A stretch of 64,000 bases of DNA, taken from NCBI RefSeq assembly GCF_900155965.1, contig NZ_FTMG01000017.1, forward strand, positions 108,157-172,156, written 5' to 3'. The notes beneath the pieces were generated by a model. The model saw nothing but the letters and a program-made list of their open reading frames with translations. It searched no databases and was not told the DNA's origin. Position 1 is the stretch's first letter. The number at the start of each line of letters is the position of its first letter. The position numbers were made by a program, and so were the translations under genes. The stretch comes from Mucilaginibacter lappiensis. GTDB lineage: Bacteria > Bacteroidota > Bacteroidia > Sphingobacteriales > Sphingobacteriaceae. Below, piece by piece: positions 26,838 through 35,309 of the stretch.

Positions 26838-29657
26838 TTAATCCGCTCCGGCATCAGCCATTTTTTTTGTTGTCTTTTTTATTGCGTCTTTTACCACTTT
26901 ACCGGCAGGTGCTTCAAATGCTTTGGAAACAATATACGCCTGTTGGGCAGCATGTTGTTTAGCAAAACCGGTGGCTGTACTACTGCCTTCGATGCGTGAA
27001 ATAACACTCAGATTAATCACTTTATCGCTATGGAATTTGCGGCAGATATAAGGCCATGCTCCCATGTTTTCCGGCTCTTCCTGTACCCAGATAAACTCGG
27101 TAGCTTTATCGTATTTAGCTTTAATTTTCAATATCTGTGTAACAGGTGTTGGGTATAGTTGTTCTATACGAACAATGGCAATATCCTTGCGTTTATCTGT
27201 TAATTGTTTCTCCTGCAAATCATAATATACTTTACCGGTACATAACAATACACGTTTTACCTTTTTAACGTCGGCATAAGTGTCATCTATCAATTCATGG
27301 AATTTACCATTGGTAAATTCGTCAATTGGTGATACGCATTTAGGACTACGCAGTAAACTTTTGGGGGTAAAGATGATCAATGGCTTGCGGAAGTCGCGGT
27401 GCATTTGCCTGCGCAGGATGTGGAAGAAGTTAGCGGGTGTGGTACAATTAGCCACCTGAATATTATCATCAGCACAAAGCTCCATAAAACGCTCTACACG
27501 TGCAGAGGAGTGTTCAGGACCTTGTCCTTCATAACCGTGCGGCAACAACATGACCAGTCCATTACCACGCTGCCATTTGGTTTCGGCGCTGGCAATGTAT
27601 TGGTCAACAATGATCTGTGCACCATTGAAGAAGTCACCAAACTGGGCTTCCCATATCGTTAAGGCATTTGGGTTTGCCAGGGCATAGCCATATTCAAAAC
27701 CTAATACACCATATTCAGATAATAAAGAGTTATAGATGCTTAGTTTAGCTTCGGTATCGATAGTTGCCAGCGGAGTATATTCATCCTCAGAATCAATCAG
27801 GGTTAATACCGCATGACGATGAGAGAAGGTACCACGTTTAACATCTTCACCACTTAACCTTACCGGGAAACCGTCTTTTAACAAGGTACCGTAAGCCAGC
27901 AATTCGGCCATGGCCCAGTCAAATACCTGAGTATTGTTTACCATTGCCCGGCGATCTTCAAATAATTTTTCGATCTTTTTAAAGAAGCCTTTATCTACCG
28001 GCAGGGAGGTTAATTTATTACCGATCTCTATGATTTCTTCTTTAGGCACTGATGTATCAATAGCCGATACCAGTTCTTTATGGCTGGCTAAGTGCAATCC
28101 GCTCCATGCGCCTTCAAACATGGCGATGGTTTCGGTAAATCTTTCTTCGGCTTTTGATTCATCCAGTTTTTGCTGTAGTTCATCACGGAAAGTTTTTTCC
28201 ATTGATTTAAGCAAGCTGGCATCAATGCTGCCTTCGGCCACTAATTTTTCATTATAAATAATCAGTGGATTAGGGTGCGCCTCAATGGCCTTATATAATA
28301 ATGGCTGGGTGAATTTTGGTTCGTCAGACTCATTATGACCGTAACGACGGTAGCATAAGATATCAATGAATACATCTTCATTAAATACCTGACGGTATTC
28401 CATAGCCAGGTTAACTACATAAGCCAACGCTTCTACATCATCACCGTTCACGTGGAAAACTGGCGAAAGCACTGTTTTAGCCACATCGGTACAATAAGTA
28501 CTGGAACGGGCGTCTTTATAATTAGTGGTAAAACCTATCTGGTTATTGATTACCAGGTGAATGGTACCACCTGTGCGGTAACCATCCAGTTTTTCCATTT
28601 GTAAAACTTCGTAAACAATTCCCTGGCCTGCTACAGAAGCATCACCATGGATCAGTATCGGAGCTATCTTGGAATGATCGCCACCATATTTAAAATCGAT
28701 TTTTGAACGGGTAATACCTTCTACAACCGGGTCAACCGCTTCCAGGTGCGATGGGTTTGGACAAAGGCTCAAGTGAACTTTTTTACCGTTGGAGGTAGTT
28801 ACATCGGTCGAAAAACCGAGGTGATATTTAACATCACCACCAAAAGGCGTATCAGAATCAAAGTTTTTGCCTTCAAACTCAGAGAATACCTCTTTGTAGG
28901 TTTTCTCCATGATGTTGGTCAGCACGTTCAAACGGCCGCGGTGAGCCATGCCGATGATAAACTCCTCGATACCAAGATCGGCACCTTTATTAATTACGGA
29001 ATCCATTGAAGGGATCAACGCTTCGGCACCTTCGAGCGAAAAACGTTTCTGGCCCAAAAATTTGGTACCCAAAAAGTTTTCGAAAGTTACGGCCTCGTTG
29101 AGCTTATTCAGCATCAATTTCTTTTCGTCGACAGTAAATGAAGGCGTGTTACGGTTGCTTTCCATCCTGTCTTCAAACCACTTCAGTTTAATAGGGTTAC
29201 GGATGTACCTGTATTCGGCACCAATGGCACGGCAATAGGTATCTTCCAGCAACTGACGGATGTCTCGCAGGGTGGCAGCACCTAAGCCAACTTCAACACC
29301 GGCATTAAATACGGTATCCAGATCGGCCTCATTCAGGCCAAAGGTTTCCAATTCTTTACCAGGAAAGTAATGACGACGCTCACGCACCGGGTTTGTTTTG
29401 GCAAACAGGTGACCGCGTGAACGGTAGCCGTGAATCATATTGAGTACATTGATCTCTTTTAAAAAGTGATCAGGGGTTTTGTCACCTACACTTGGCGCGG
29501 TTGTTCCGGCAGGGGCTTGCGTGTCCTTGCCAAAATCAAAACCTTCAAAAAATTTCTGCCATCCATAATCCACCGATTCGGGATCCTGTTTGTAGCTGTC
29601 GTATAGGGTATTAATGTAGTCTGCGTTGCCGCTATTGATATAATTGAGACGATCCAT
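26838..29657 (-). CDS. sucA: 2-oxoglutarate dehydrogenase E1
   Basis: 939 residues from ATG 29657; the reading frame extends nine codons to a TTG at 29684, but family members begin at MDRLNYI. N-terminal helix with YDSYKQDPESVDYGWQKFFEGF, then thiamine-diphosphate domains: GMAHRGRLNVL, HGDASVAGQGIVYE (Mg/ThDP-binding GDG-like site), VINNQIGFTT, and YRRYGHNESDEP. The transketolase-type C-terminal part includes EAQFGDFFNGAQI and LLPHGYEGQGPEHSSAR. It decarboxylates 2-oxoglutarate and loads the E2 lipoyl arms encoded next door. Confidence 0.96.
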   Translation of the reverse strand: MDRLNYINSGNADYINTLYDSYKQDPESVDYGWQKFFEGFDFGKDTQAPAGTTAPSVGDKTPDHFLKEINVLNMIHGYRSRGHLFAKTNPVRERRHYFPGKELETFGLNEADLDTVFNAGVEVGLGAATLRDIRQLLEDTYCRAIGAEYRYIRNPIKLKWFEDRMESNRNTPSFTVDEKKLMLNKLNEAVTFENFLGTKFLGQKRFSLEGAEALIPSMDSVINKGADLGIEEFIIGMAHRGRLNVLTNIMEKTYKEVFSEFEGKNFDSDTPFGGDVKYHLGFSTDVTTSNGKKVHLSLCPNPSHLEAVDPVVEGITRSKIDFKYGGDHSKIAPILIHGDASVAGQGIVYEVLQMEKLDGYRTGGTIHLVINNQIGFTTNYKDARSSTYCTDVAKTVLSPVFHVNGDDVEALAYVVNLAMEYRQVFNEDVFIDILCYRRYGHNESDEPKFTQPLLYKAIEAHPNPLIIYNEKLVAEGSIDASLLKSMEKTFRDELQQKLDESKAEERFTETIAMFEGAWSGLHLASHKELVSAIDTSVPKEEIIEIGNKLTSLPVDKGFFKKIEKLFEDRRAMVNNTQVFDWAMAELLAYGTLLKDGFPVRLSGEDVKRGTFSHRHAVLTLIDSEDEYTPLATIDTEAKLSIYNSLLSEYGVLGFEYGYALANPNALTIWEAQFGDFFNGAQIIVDQYIASAETKWQRGNGLVMLLPHGYEGQGPEHSSARVERFMELCADDNIQVANCTTPANFFHILRRQMHRDFRKPLIIFTPKSLLRSPKCVSPIDEFTNGKFHELIDDTYADVKKVKRVLLCTGKVYYDLQEKQLTDKRKDIAIVRIEQLYPTPVTQILKIKAKYDKATEFIWVQEEPENMGAWPYICRKFHSDKVINLSVISRIEGSSTATGFAKQHAAQQAYIVSKAFEAPAGKVVKDAIKKTTKKMADAGAD

Positions 29658-29867
29658 GAGAAACTGATCTTTAAAACGGTACAAAAGTAAGCATATAGGC
29701 TTATATACTTCATAATTAATTGTAAAGAAATTTACATATGCCTAATATCTGTGTTATAACGCATAGAATGGAACAAAAGCATATTTGATGGGGTCATAAA
29801 TTTTAAAATGGCTTAAACAGGATGAATAAAATATCAGCTAACAATTGCTTAAACAGGCACCCACAAA

Positions 29868-29896
29868 AAAAGGCTGTTTAAAAAAACAGCCTTTTA
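29868..29896. terminator. Terminator between MACPF gene and sucA
   Basis: AAGGCTGTTT / AAACAGCCTT hairpin, A-rich before and TTTTA after, 18 bases past the MACPF stop on the minus strand. Confidence 0.85.
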
Positions 29897-29913
29897 AAAT
29901 AGATGGTAATAAT

Positions 29914-31323
29914 TTATTGCTGCAAATAACCTATGACTCCTTCATATATCCAGCCATCACGTCCATTGCCAAGTTCATTAAAATCATTTGAGTACATATG
30001 TGCTCCATTTTTAGAGTTTCTGTAACGATATAATGGCTTATATCCGGCTACCGGGGAAAGATCCAAATAACCCGGCACCCCTTCTCTTGTTGCCTGAGAT
30101 GGAATCTCATTTACATCGGTTGTAAAAAAATGATAGCCATTGCTTAACAAAAATCTGTTTAATGGAGCAACACCAGTCTTTGAGTTATCGTTGTATACAT
30201 AACCCAAACTACCCTCTACATTCCAATTTGGCTGATTGGCTACCTCATTGGGATCGGTCACCAACATGCGATCGCCACTTTTTGTATTAAAGCACCTATA
30301 CAATGTTGATTTTCCGTATTGAACCTGAACCTGATGATTGGGTAAATAATCATTATAAATATAATTTTTCACCGCATTTGCCAAACTTGGATCGGGGATC
30401 AATTCATTAATTGGGATCAAGCCGCTTTGTGCTATGTTGATCAATTCGGCATTTTGTGCATTAGTACTAGCTTGCCATGCACTATAATCAATAGGCGGCG
30501 TATTTTGGGTAAATGAAATTGTAGCCGGCGTAATTCCTAAAGTTGGATCGCCACCATTGGTAAGATAATGCACATACTGATTAAAATTGGAGCTACTTTG
30601 CGAATGATTAGAATTAACGCCTGCGTTAATGGAGAATATAGCTCCTAAACTGGCATCCAAGCCTGCTGAGGCGGCAGATTTCCTGTCGGTACTTTTGGTT
30701 TCTGATTGATAGGTAACTTGCAATTTTGCGCCTAAAATAATGTCAGAAAGTACAAAAGCACCATATTGACTCACTATTTGTTGTGGCGTAAGCGTAGCAA
30801 TATCATTTAAAAAATTCTGTGTTAAATATTTTTGCAGCAATGCAGACGTAGCGTTGAATTTCAACTCCCGTTGTTGGATCAGCAAATTATAACTCCCATA
30901 AATATATTTGGAGTTAAAAGAATTTGAATTTGAATAAGCCGATGTTACTGAACCTTTAAACAACGAAAAGCCCACTGTAGCGTTTAAATGTGCCGAAATA
31001 TCTGAAGCATAGGCTTGTACATTTTCACCATATGAAAAAGATGAATTTCTGGTTGTGTTTAAATTAGTAACTAATCTGGTTGGCTCGGTGCTGTAAAGTT
31101 TAGCGATATCAACCACCTGGAATGTGGTTGAACTTGAGTTTGCATATTCACCTGTTACATCATAGCCATAACCCAACAAATCCCAAACACCATCTTTGGC
31201 TGATTGTGATTTTAATTTACCGGTTGCTGTATTGGTTTCTGTTTGTTTTGGGGTTAGCTGATCTTGCTTTTTGCATGACCATAACATTCCCAGTAAGGGA
31301 ATCAAGAGTAAGATTTTTTTCAT
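29914..31323 (-). CDS. MACPF-domain lipoprotein (BSAP-like) with C-terminal DUF5648-like repeat
   Basis: 469 residues with lipobox MLWSCKK (Cys17). Residues ~45-330 fit a membrane-attack-complex/perforin domain: GVWDLLGYGYDVTGEYANS, two helical-hairpin regions rich in Ser/Asn, and a degenerate signature QYGAFVLSDIILGAKL (residues 186-201) in place of the usual Y-G-T-H-...-G-G. The C-terminal ~130 residues (LYRCFNTKSGDRMLVTDPNE ... GYHFFTTDVNEI ... LYRYRNSKNGAHMYSNDFNE) are three DUF5648-type repeats, probably sugar- or surface-binding. Bacteroidota MACPF proteins include secreted antimicrobial toxins. Target and activity here are unknown. It is a single gene with its own terminator. Confidence 0.82.
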   Translation of the reverse strand: MKKILLLIPLLGMLWSCKKQDQLTPKQTETNTATGKLKSQSAKDGVWDLLGYGYDVTGEYANSSSTTFQVVDIAKLYSTEPTRLVTNLNTTRNSSFSYGENVQAYASDISAHLNATVGFSLFKGSVTSAYSNSNSFNSKYIYGSYNLLIQQRELKFNATSALLQKYLTQNFLNDIATLTPQQIVSQYGAFVLSDIILGAKLQVTYQSETKSTDRKSAASAGLDASLGAIFSINAGVNSNHSQSSSNFNQYVHYLTNGGDPTLGITPATISFTQNTPPIDYSAWQASTNAQNAELINIAQSGLIPINELIPDPSLANAVKNYIYNDYLPNHQVQVQYGKSTLYRCFNTKSGDRMLVTDPNEVANQPNWNVEGSLGYVYNDNSKTGVAPLNRFLLSNGYHFFTTDVNEIPSQATREGVPGYLDLSPVAGYKPLYRYRNSKNGAHMYSNDFNELGNGRDGWIYEGVIGYLQQ

Positions 31324-31542
31324 AAAAGCGACAAGGATTTAAATAATATAATACGACAAGTATACCACTTAAATTAAATAATAATATTAAGAAATAGTAA
31401 TATTTACAAACACTATTAGCAACCAGCTATATTAATTATAGATGCCGATATTATAAAAATAAACAAAGTGAATCTGCCTGGACCTTTTGTAAAGAGGCTT
31501 ACTTAATTGAATTAAAACTTTGAAAGAGAAAAAAGCTTAAAC

Positions 31543-32853
31543 TTATACTTTCACCAGATCGCCTGCCTCATCTATGTGCGATGGTTGCCAGGTAGTTACA
31601 AAATCACTCTCCGCGTCTTTAGACTGCATAGATGCTATAGCGTATTTACTTTCTTTGGCATCATTTACCCCGGCAATAAAGGCCCAGTTACCCCAATTGC
31701 TGGCTGGCGAATAATCGATTAATTTTTCTTCAAAATAAATCGCCCCGCGGGTCCAGTTGGCTTTGAGGTCATGTACCAAGTAGGTGGCCACTATCTGGCG
31801 GCAATGGTTGCAGATAAAGCCCGTTGCATTTAGCTCGTGCATACAGGCATCAATATATGGAACACCGGTTTCGCCATGTGCCCACTTAGTAAATTCCAAT
31901 TCATTAACGGCTATTTCAGCTTCATCATTTTCCTCGTTTTTGGCTTTGATGAATTTCTGTCCATGTTTTTTAAACATAAACCTGAAATAGTCGCGCCAAA
32001 GCAGTTCCAGTTTCAGCATGCTGGCATTTTGCGCGTAACTATCGCCGCTATGTTTAAATATCTCCCAGTAAACCTGCCTTGGCGATATACAACCTACCGA
32101 CAGCCATGGAGATAATTTGGACGAATTATTAATGCCGCCCCGGGAACCTTTAGGCTTAACAGCCTGCTCACTTTGCGAAAAGTATTTGTGCAGTTGTACC
32201 AAAGCAGCCGTTTCGCCACCCTGAAAATAGTTGGTAGCGCGTGGGTCATCAATCGGCTCATCCAACCCTAATTGTTGCAGGGTAGGTAATTCGCCTGCAT
32301 CTGTTATTGCTGGAATAATAATATGCTCCGGTGTAGGTATACATGGGCGAACATTACTATCACGCTCTACTTTTTTCTTAAATACGGCGAAACTATCCGG
32401 AATATCCTTGATCGGGAAGGGAAGGTCTTCTTTATGGTATAGTGTATGCCCGATAAAATGTTTCAGATTAAGCTTCAGTTTCCATAAGGCGGCTTCTACC
32501 TGTTCAGATATCTCAGTTTCTTCGTAAGCTACTTCCCTATGATGATACACCTCGTTTACCTGGTATTGTTCGGCAAGTTGAGGTAAAATTTCGGCTGGAT
32601 TACCTGTTCTGATGATCAGTTCGGCGCCGTAGCCCTGTAAGTTTTTGCGAAGATCGGCCACCGCTTCTAACAGGAAACGAGCCCTAAAACTGCCGGTTTT
32701 TGATGCTCCGGAGGCCGTACGCTGAAAGTAATATGGGTCAAAACAATATACAGGCAACACTTTATCAGCCTTACGCACAGCCTCTAACAAAATTTCGTTA
32801 TCGTGTATCCGCAAGTCATTTCTAAACCAAACCAATATTGTCTTTTCACTCAT
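31543..32853 (-). CDS. DASH-family cryptochrome/photolyase
   Basis: 436 residues from ATG 32853; the frame reaches a TTG at 32892, which is less likely. Opens TILVWFRNDLRIHDN, then VLPVYCFDPYYF, TGSFRARFLLEAV, and the DASH-type DSFAVFKKKVE. The FAD domain has KGSRGGINNSSKLSPWLSVG, LLWRDYFRFMFKKHG, and NWGNWAFIAGVNDAKESKYA, which is the DASH signature end. DASH proteins repair CPDs in single-stranded DNA and may sense light. The upstream region carries copy 2 of the ~140-bp element found before the photolyase operon at 8188. Confidence 0.92.
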   Translation of the reverse strand: MSEKTILVWFRNDLRIHDNEILLEAVRKADKVLPVYCFDPYYFQRTASGASKTGSFRARFLLEAVADLRKNLQGYGAELIIRTGNPAEILPQLAEQYQVNEVYHHREVAYEETEISEQVEAALWKLKLNLKHFIGHTLYHKEDLPFPIKDIPDSFAVFKKKVERDSNVRPCIPTPEHIIIPAITDAGELPTLQQLGLDEPIDDPRATNYFQGGETAALVQLHKYFSQSEQAVKPKGSRGGINNSSKLSPWLSVGCISPRQVYWEIFKHSGDSYAQNASMLKLELLWRDYFRFMFKKHGQKFIKAKNEENDEAEIAVNELEFTKWAHGETGVPYIDACMHELNATGFICNHCRQIVATYLVHDLKANWTRGAIYFEEKLIDYSPASNWGNWAFIAGVNDAKESKYAIASMQSKDAESDFVTTWQPSHIDEAGDLVKV

Positions 32854-33067
32854 CGTTAAACAGGGAGTTAACTGAATATATGCAGACCGCAAATTTGCAA
32901 TTTATTTGTGTCATAAACACACTTTGTTGCAATATTTGACACCGTTTCAACATTTTTTCTGTTTTACAAACGGTTTTAAATGTTGTTTTTTAAGATCCCG
33001 AATTACTTATTAGGGATAAATATAAGTTATATCTCTAGTATTACAATAGTGCAACGCCACTCAAAAA

Positions 33068-33207
33068 ACTTTTTAAACCCTTTATTTTAACACTTTTTTG
33101 CTCAAAAACGAGATAAAACCTTTGAAAATTGATCCAAAACCATCGATTTTAACACTTTTTAACAAATCCCAATACGATTTCGATGCGTTTTGAAAGCTTT
33201 AAAAAGT
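33068..33207 (-). repeat. ~140-bp TIR element with TGTTAAAA boxes, copy 2 (upstream of DASH gene)
   Basis: Read on the minus strand it aligns with 7909-8049 over its whole length: 10-bp matched ends (ACTTTTTAAA / TTTAAAAAGT), TGTTAAAA boxes at 33157-33164 and 33147-33154 (10-bp step), and another at 33085-33092, 62 bases on (63 in copy 1). The box at the first position of copy 1 is degenerate here. It ends 214 bases before the DASH ATG. The rest of the 32854-33512 gap holds a GTGT/ACAC inverted pair near 32908-32922 and the reiterated repeats listed next. Confidence 0.8.
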
Positions 33208-33211
33208 ACCA

Positions 33212-33425
33212 TGTGAACTTTATAGTTATTTTGTTACTATTCTTTAAAGTTATTTTGCCTCATTATTGGATACTCCGCTGTAATTGTGTGTGAACTTTAG
33301 AATTAATTTGCCTCATTTCTTTAGAACTACTTTGCCGTTTTCATTGTGTACTTTAGAGTTATATTGTCATTTTTTTTATAATTATATCGCCGATTCCCTA
33401 GTGTGAATTTTAAAGTTATTTTGAC
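33212..33425. repeat. Reiterated CTTTAAAGTTATTTTGCC repeats, left cluster
   Basis: At least six degenerate units of TGTGAACTTTA(A/G)AGTTATTTTGCC in direct orientation: near 33212, 33242, 33289, 33319, 33347 and 33402. The first two CTTTA cores are 24 bases apart. The same 24-base pair occurs at 36752/36776, and an inverted unit is at 36632-36649. TG-starting multiple terminal repeats are characteristic of IS21-family ends, but no transposase is present, so this is at most a remnant. Confidence 0.65.
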
Positions 33426-33512
33426 ACTTTTGAAACATACAATTTAATACACCGGAGAGATAATATTTTATATTCTATTTCTATACACAGAATGTCTGAT
33501 AAACGCTAAAAT

Positions 33513-33860
33513 ATGAAACGTTACTACTTTTATGCCCCTTCTGAATACAGGACCGGACAACGAGGTAAATCCGTTATTGATTTCAAGTTGGCGGCTCTTT
33601 ATGGTGAAACGGTTTATTCTACTAAGAACCGAGCCGATCAGCGCCGTTTTAAATACTTCGATGTGGTTGAGGCCACAGTAGCTACCAAAGAACTCAACCT
33701 TTTTAATTTTAAGGTAGAAACTGGTAAGGACGGCTGTATGGGTCATTGGGCAAAAACCGAGGCGGAATTAATACAAGATAAAGCTAAGTGGGGATACCGG
33801 CTCGTTTCTGAGCGCGAGTACCTATTGCTAAGAAAACTTGCCATTAAATTATTATTCTGA
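33513..33860 (+). CDS. Orphan protein, 115 aa
   Basis: I do not recognise this protein. It is 115 residues, basic (many Lys and Arg), with aromatic-rich ends (MKRYYFYAPSEYRTGQRGKS) and no signal peptide or membrane helix. The pattern GHWAKTEAELIQDKAKWGYR is helix-forming. It follows directly on the reiterated IS-end-like repeats and is AT-rich, which suggests acquired DNA. A second orphan follows on the same strand after 87 bases; the two may be one unit. Confidence 0.55.
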   Translation: MKRYYFYAPSEYRTGQRGKSVIDFKLAALYGETVYSTKNRADQRRFKYFDVVEATVATKELNLFNFKVETGKDGCMGHWAKTEAELIQDKAKWGYRLVSEREYLLLRKLAIKLLF

Positions 33861-33947
33861 CATACTCAGTTTTTCAATGAAGGGTCAGAGGGGGAAAATC
33901 GTTATTACTGGTCAAATACTCGTAATAACCCCTGGTACGATATCAAA

Positions 33948-34337
33948 ATGACCAGCTTAAACTATAAATATAACACAAAGGGTCACGATGATAAATTTTT
34001 GGAGTTCTTAAAAACTAACAATTCGCCGTTATACGATGTGACAGTACCTGAGTATATTAGAATATTCGTTATTAAACCCAAAAATGGAAATACATCTAAC
34101 GAGAACTGCACTTTTGAAATTAAAAGCATTGGTGTAAATCCTGTTTATAGAACGTTTGAAGAGGCATTGAAAGGTTTGGTAACCAGCCGGGAGAATACCA
34201 CGCAAATATCTTCTTCACAATTCCAACGCATAAGAAAGATTTGTCGGCATATTATGTTTGAATCCTGTGACCTGGATATAACACCATTAAAAGGAAAGCA
34301 GGATTATTTCGTCAGGGTTTTAGATGACTGGTCATAA
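33948..34337 (+). CDS. Orphan protein, 129 aa
   Basis: Unrecognised 129-residue soluble protein. It starts MTSLNYKYNTKGHDDKFLEF and ends with a long basic helix and a short aromatic strand (YFVRVLDDWS). The central segment PEYIRIFVIKPKNGNTSNEN and CTFEIKSIGVNPVYRTFEEA looks like a small alpha/beta domain. No signal sequence is present. It lies in the AT-rich accessory patch after another orphan and converges with the secreted protein at 34465. Confidence 0.5.
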   Translation: MTSLNYKYNTKGHDDKFLEFLKTNNSPLYDVTVPEYIRIFVIKPKNGNTSNENCTFEIKSIGVNPVYRTFEEALKGLVTSRENTTQISSSQFQRIRKICRHIMFESCDLDITPLKGKQDYFVRVLDDWS

Positions 34338-34464
34338 TGGGGCCAATTTATCGGTAAAATTTTACACCATATGCTCAATCATCATTTTAATTATTGTCTG
34401 TTATATAATTTTCGTTAAACACTTTGGCAGGTTCATAAATGCGAAAAAATTTAATGCAAGGTGG

Positions 34465-35100
34465 TTAATTACCTTGCATTAAATCTAACTTTTCAAAATA
34501 TACAGGCCTTCCCCATGAATCAGGTAATTGCCGAAATTTAATGACGTATTCTTGATCTCTGTAATTAATCATTAAATCGGAAATTTTAGAACTGGCGGGA
34601 TAAGTCCGCGATGTATCGCCATAAAACAAATTAAAGGTAATTCTACAATAACTTATTTTGGCTGATCTGAATTTATTTAATGGGCTAAAGCCAACGATAT
34701 CATACTCCATAGAATCTATAATTGCCGCAAGTTTAGGGTTTCGCATTCTTAAGGGTGCAAATATCATTTCATAGAGCATGTTTTCTTTATTAGAAAAAGT
34801 TTCCTTCACAAATGCTTCAAAAGTCTGCCCTTTCTTTAACTTACCTGGCAAAAAATAAACATCTGATGGTATGCCGTCATCCATTAAGCCAAACCCATAT
34901 AAAACCAAACCCTCCTCTTGATATACCTTGTAGTTCATTTTTTTGCAATGATCTAGGTATTCCAGTAGGTTGTTCCTGTTGGGGGCATTAAAAAACTCCG
35001 TTAAATCCTGCGCTTTAGCCGTCATAACGATACAAATTAAAGTAAATATTAGTATAAACTCTTTAATCGCCCTTTTATTTATATAAACTAATTGACGCAA
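34465..35100 (-). CDS. Secreted protein of unknown function, 211 aa
   Basis: 211 residues. The only start that keeps the signal peptide (IKEFILIFTLICIVMTAKAQ) is the TTG at 35100; the next ATG falls inside the hydrophobic core. The mature part is unrecognised: no catalytic motif, one Cys pair distant, mixed alpha/beta composition. It overlaps the end of the short frame at 35088-35273 by 13 bases, so it may be translationally coupled to whatever is upstream, a broken lipoprotein gene with a glycine-rich linker. Confidence 0.55.
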   Translation of the reverse strand: MRQLVYINKRAIKEFILIFTLICIVMTAKAQDLTEFFNAPNRNNLLEYLDHCKKMNYKVYQEEGLVLYGFGLMDDGIPSDVYFLPGKLKKGQTFEAFVKETFSNKENMLYEMIFAPLRMRNPKLAAIIDSMEYDIVGFSPLNKFRSAKISYCRITFNLFYGDTSRTYPASSKISDLMINYRDQEYVIKFRQLPDSWGRPVYFEKLDLMQGN

Positions 35101-35273
35101 GGAGTATAAAGTAAATATGCTGGTACTCTTTTAAGTAAACCGGTAGAGCCAGTTTTACCCAATCTTCCTCTACCCAATGATAGCTTTAGCATTTCTTGCT
35201 TAGCCTGGTTAATCCATATTTGTGCTAATTTATCCTTCGTCAAACCGGGGTTGTTCTTAAATTCTTGTCGCAT
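35088..35273 (-). CDS. Short open frame, probably the in-frame remainder of the upstream broken gene
   Basis: 61 codons from ATG 35273. It is in the same frame as the C-terminal part of the upstream lipoprotein (35310-36239), separated from it by a TAA at 35310-35312, and the frame between the stop and this ATG is open and coding-like (ISADALNEGEFE). The protein, with KNNPGLTKDKLAQIWINQAK and a Gly/Arg-rich middle, is not recognised. It is either a small separate gene or the severed tail of the lipoprotein. Confidence 0.35.
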   Translation of the reverse strand: MRQEFKNNPGLTKDKLAQIWINQAKQEMLKLSLGRGRLGKTGSTGLLKRVPAYLLYTPCVN

Positions 35274-35309
35274 TTCAAATTCTCCTTCATTAAGCGCATC
35301 TGCCGAGAT

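Noticed and set aside
33212..33425. CRISPR array
   Set aside because: Units are degenerate, spacing is irregular (24-58 bases), and there are no cas genes.
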